DNA of 64,000 nt from Pelagihabitans sp947500445 (GTDB lineage: Bacteria; Bacteroidota; Bacteroidia; Flavobacteriales; Flavobacteriaceae). The notes under the pieces are model-generated. The model was not told the DNA's origin. It saw nothing but the letters and a program-made list of their open reading frames with translations, and ran no database searches. The stretch is from contig NZ_JBNGOP010000014.1 in the NCBI RefSeq assembly GCF_050589625.1, forward strand, positions 62,001-126,000, read 5' to 3'. Positions 62,453 to 64,000 of this stretch are shown in pieces. Numbering within the stretch: position 1 is the first letter of the stretch; the number at the start of each line of letters is the position of its first letter. The position numbers and the translations under genes were made by a program.

Positions 62453-63847
62453 ATGAAAAAGATAGGAAGCTTATTGCTACTTTCCGTTTTTGCCGGGGCG
62501 ATAACCCTAGGCGCCTACAAACTTTTTTTTGAAACGACCAATTACGCATTCGTCAACAGTTCGGGCGAAGCAACAACCTTCGATACCAGCTATACCCCCA
62601 CTTCGGCAAAGGGAGCCGGGATCAATGAGGTGGATTTTACCATAGCGGCCGAAAAAACGGTGAACGCCGTTGTCCACGTAAAGAATATGGCCATCAGTTC
62701 CGGAAATCCCTCCAATATTTTTGATTTTTTCTATGGCCAGGGCGGTAGTGAACGTACGGAAATCGGAACAGGTTCGGGTGTCATCATCACCCCCGATGGA
62801 CACATCGTTACCAACCACCACGTCATCGCCAATGCGAGCAAATTACAGGTTACCCTGAACAACAATAAGAGCTATGAGGCGGTAGTCGTAGGGTCCGACG
62901 AAAATACGGATATCGCACTGTTAAAAATAGAGCCGGAACAACCACTGCCCTACTTGGCATTTGGCGATTCGGATAATACCAAAATTGGCGAATGGGTGCT
63001 CGCGGTCGGAAATCCCTTCAATCTGACTTCCACGGTTACCGCCGGAATCGTTAGTGCAAAGGCCCGTAACTTGGGTAGAAACCAGTCGTTCATCCAAACC
63101 GATGCCGCGGTAAATCCCGGGAATAGCGGGGGTGCTTTGGTGAATACGAACGGAGACCTTGTAGGCATCAATACCGCTATCAGCTCCAGAACGGGATCTT
63201 ATGTCGGTTATTCGTTTGCGGTACCGAGTAACATTGCCCGTAAAGTAGTCGATGATATTACCGAATTCGGAAGTGTTCGCAAAGGAATGTTGGGTATTTC
63301 CGCCATTCCCAGCGATAGCCGTTATGCCATTGAAAATGGAATCAGTGATATCGATGGGGTTTATATCGGGGGAATCGAGGAAGATTCCGCTGCCGAGGAG
63401 GCCGAACTATTGGAAGGCGACGTTATTACCATGGTCGATAATATTAAAGTGCGCAAATTCCCCGACCTTTCCGGTTACCTGACCACGAAACGACCTGGGG
63501 ATAAGGTTAAGGTCATTTTAAAACGTGATGGAGAACAGATGACCAAAATGGTGACCTTGAAAGAAGTGTTGACCATACAATTACCGGTTCTTGGGCTCAC
63601 CGTGAAGGATGTCTCCAAAAAAGATCAAAAGAAATTCAAGATAAAGGAAGGAGTCAAAATCGTACGTGTTCCCGAACGGTTATCGGGCTACGGTCTGGTC
63701 GGTAAAATTTTATTGGCCGTGGACGACGAGCCTATCGAGGATAAGGAAGATGCCAAAGCACTTTTTGGTGAAATTTCCCGATACGGTCGCACCAGTCTTA
63801 CCACCTTGAACGAAAAGGGGGAACGTGAACGGGTCATCTTTCAGTAA
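62453..63847 (+). CDS. Do/DegQ (HtrA) family periplasmic serine protease
   Basis: 464 residues with an N-terminal signal/anchor (LLLLSVFAGAITLGAYKLFF). Catalytic triad: His in IVTNHHVIANA, Asp in ENTDIALLKIE, Ser in NPGNSGGALVN. Two C-terminal PDZ domains (starting ~270 and ~375). Degrades or refolds misfolded envelope proteins. A strong terminator follows. Confidence 0.96.
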   Translation: MKKIGSLLLLSVFAGAITLGAYKLFFETTNYAFVNSSGEATTFDTSYTPTSAKGAGINEVDFTIAAEKTVNAVVHVKNMAISSGNPSNIFDFFYGQGGSERTEIGTGSGVIITPDGHIVTNHHVIANASKLQVTLNNNKSYEAVVVGSDENTDIALLKIEPEQPLPYLAFGDSDNTKIGEWVLAVGNPFNLTSTVTAGIVSAKARNLGRNQSFIQTDAAVNPGNSGGALVNTNGDLVGINTAISSRTGSYVGYSFAVPSNIARKVVDDITEFGSVRKGMLGISAIPSDSRYAIENGISDIDGVYIGGIEEDSAAEEAELLEGDVITMVDNIKVRKFPDLSGYLTTKRPGDKVKVILKRDGEQMTKMVTLKEVLTIQLPVLGLTVKDVSKKDQKKFKIKEGVKIVRVPERLSGYGLVGKILLAVDDEPIEDKEDAKALFGEISRYGRTSLTTLNEKGERERVIFQ

Positions 63848-63863
63848 TCCAAAAAAACATGAT

Positions 63864-63895
63864 AAACGCCTCTTTTTAAAGGGGCGTTTTTTATT
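63864..63895 (+). terminator. Intrinsic terminator of the degQ-like gene
   Basis: A 12-bp stem AAACGCCTCTTT / AAAGGGGCGTTT (one wobble pair) followed by a T-run. Confidence 0.85.
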
Positions 63896-63929
63896 TGTAA
63901 AAAGGGTTTACGAAAACGTTTGAAAAAAC

Positions 63930-63937
63930 TAGTTTTG
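63930..63937 (+). promoter_or_regulatory. -7 promoter element TAGTTTTG
   Basis: A perfect TAnnTTTG, 36 bp before the ATG at 63973. Confidence 0.5.
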
Positions 63938-63972
63938 CAACACCGATAACAATCATTCCAAGATATCACCAT

Positions 63973-64000
63973 ATGACACATATCGATTCCTATGAAAAAG
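63973..64000 (+). CDS. Partial gene running off the window
   Basis: An ATG and nine codons (MTHIDSYEK) are visible before the end. A start like this is seen in one class of flavobacterial glyceraldehyde-3-phosphate dehydrogenase, but nine residues cannot establish that. Confidence 0.35.

Noticed and set aside
1..64000. CRISPR arrays, prophage, insertion sequences, tRNA and rRNA genes
   Set aside because: No spaced direct repeats, no transposase or phage protein, and no tRNA or rRNA signature seen on either strand.

Overview
The window is a gene-dense stretch of chromosome from a member of the Flavobacteriaceae (Bacteroidota), most likely a marine genus. The evidence is the set of family-specific genes (PorP/SprF and DUF4835/PorD type IX secretion proteins, the Bacteroidota form of RNA polymerase omega, DUF6913, YtxJ, many short-signal lipoproteins) and the many promoters carrying the Bacteroidota -7 element TAnnTTTG. 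Base composition looks even throughout. I see no transposase, phage gene, CRISPR array, tRNA or rRNA. The only stable RNA gene recognised is the SRP RNA.

Layout. 0-7 kb: a thioredoxin-like lipoprotein, transaldolase, an SDR oxidoreductase, SRP RNA, a 161-bp inverted-repeat element, then a glutaminyl cyclotransferase / thioesterase (with an internal stop) / beta-helix lipoprotein cluster. 7-12 kb: a signalling locus made of a LytTR regulator, a 52-aa lipoprotein, a lipoprotein-type TPR histidine kinase, a response regulator and a 235-aa orphan protein. The first and last genes share a long promoter motif. 12-25 kb: glyA, fahA, a lipoprotein behind a sigma-54-like promoter, ytxJ, clpB, a TetR regulator, a PorP-SPOR protein, a phosphatase lipoprotein, a broken DUF1028 gene, smpB and pcm. 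25-32.5 kb: one long plus-strand run (Gfo/Idh oxidoreductase, 3-hydroxyacyl-CoA dehydrogenase, DUF1015, YggS, exonuclease/GIY-YIG, K+ channel, miaA, gluconokinase).

32.7-45.6 kb is mostly minus strand: an RprX/RprY-like two-component system, coaE-ybbR-glycosyltransferase, fabI, and the cell-envelope/housekeeping run dapA, bamD, rpoZ, coaBC, porD-like, recN, plus DUF6913 preceded by a Cys-rich 33-codon ORF. 45.8-49.3 kb: a split 5'-nucleotidase, a GNAT, a small membrane protein and an M23 peptidase. 49.5-64 kb: ligA, prmC, ribD-HAD-EamA-yigZ, a thioesterase, dnaA-LMW PTP-RsmI-like, an exported cell-wall-type protein, dapF-GNAT-mltG, and a DegQ/HtrA protease.

Most genes are ordinary housekeeping. 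The parts most worth a second look are the 7-12 kb signalling locus with its shared promoter motif, the Cys-rich microprotein at 45646-45747, two genes interrupted by in-frame TGA codons, the 161-bp inverted-repeat element, and a small membrane protein that appears to start at CTG.
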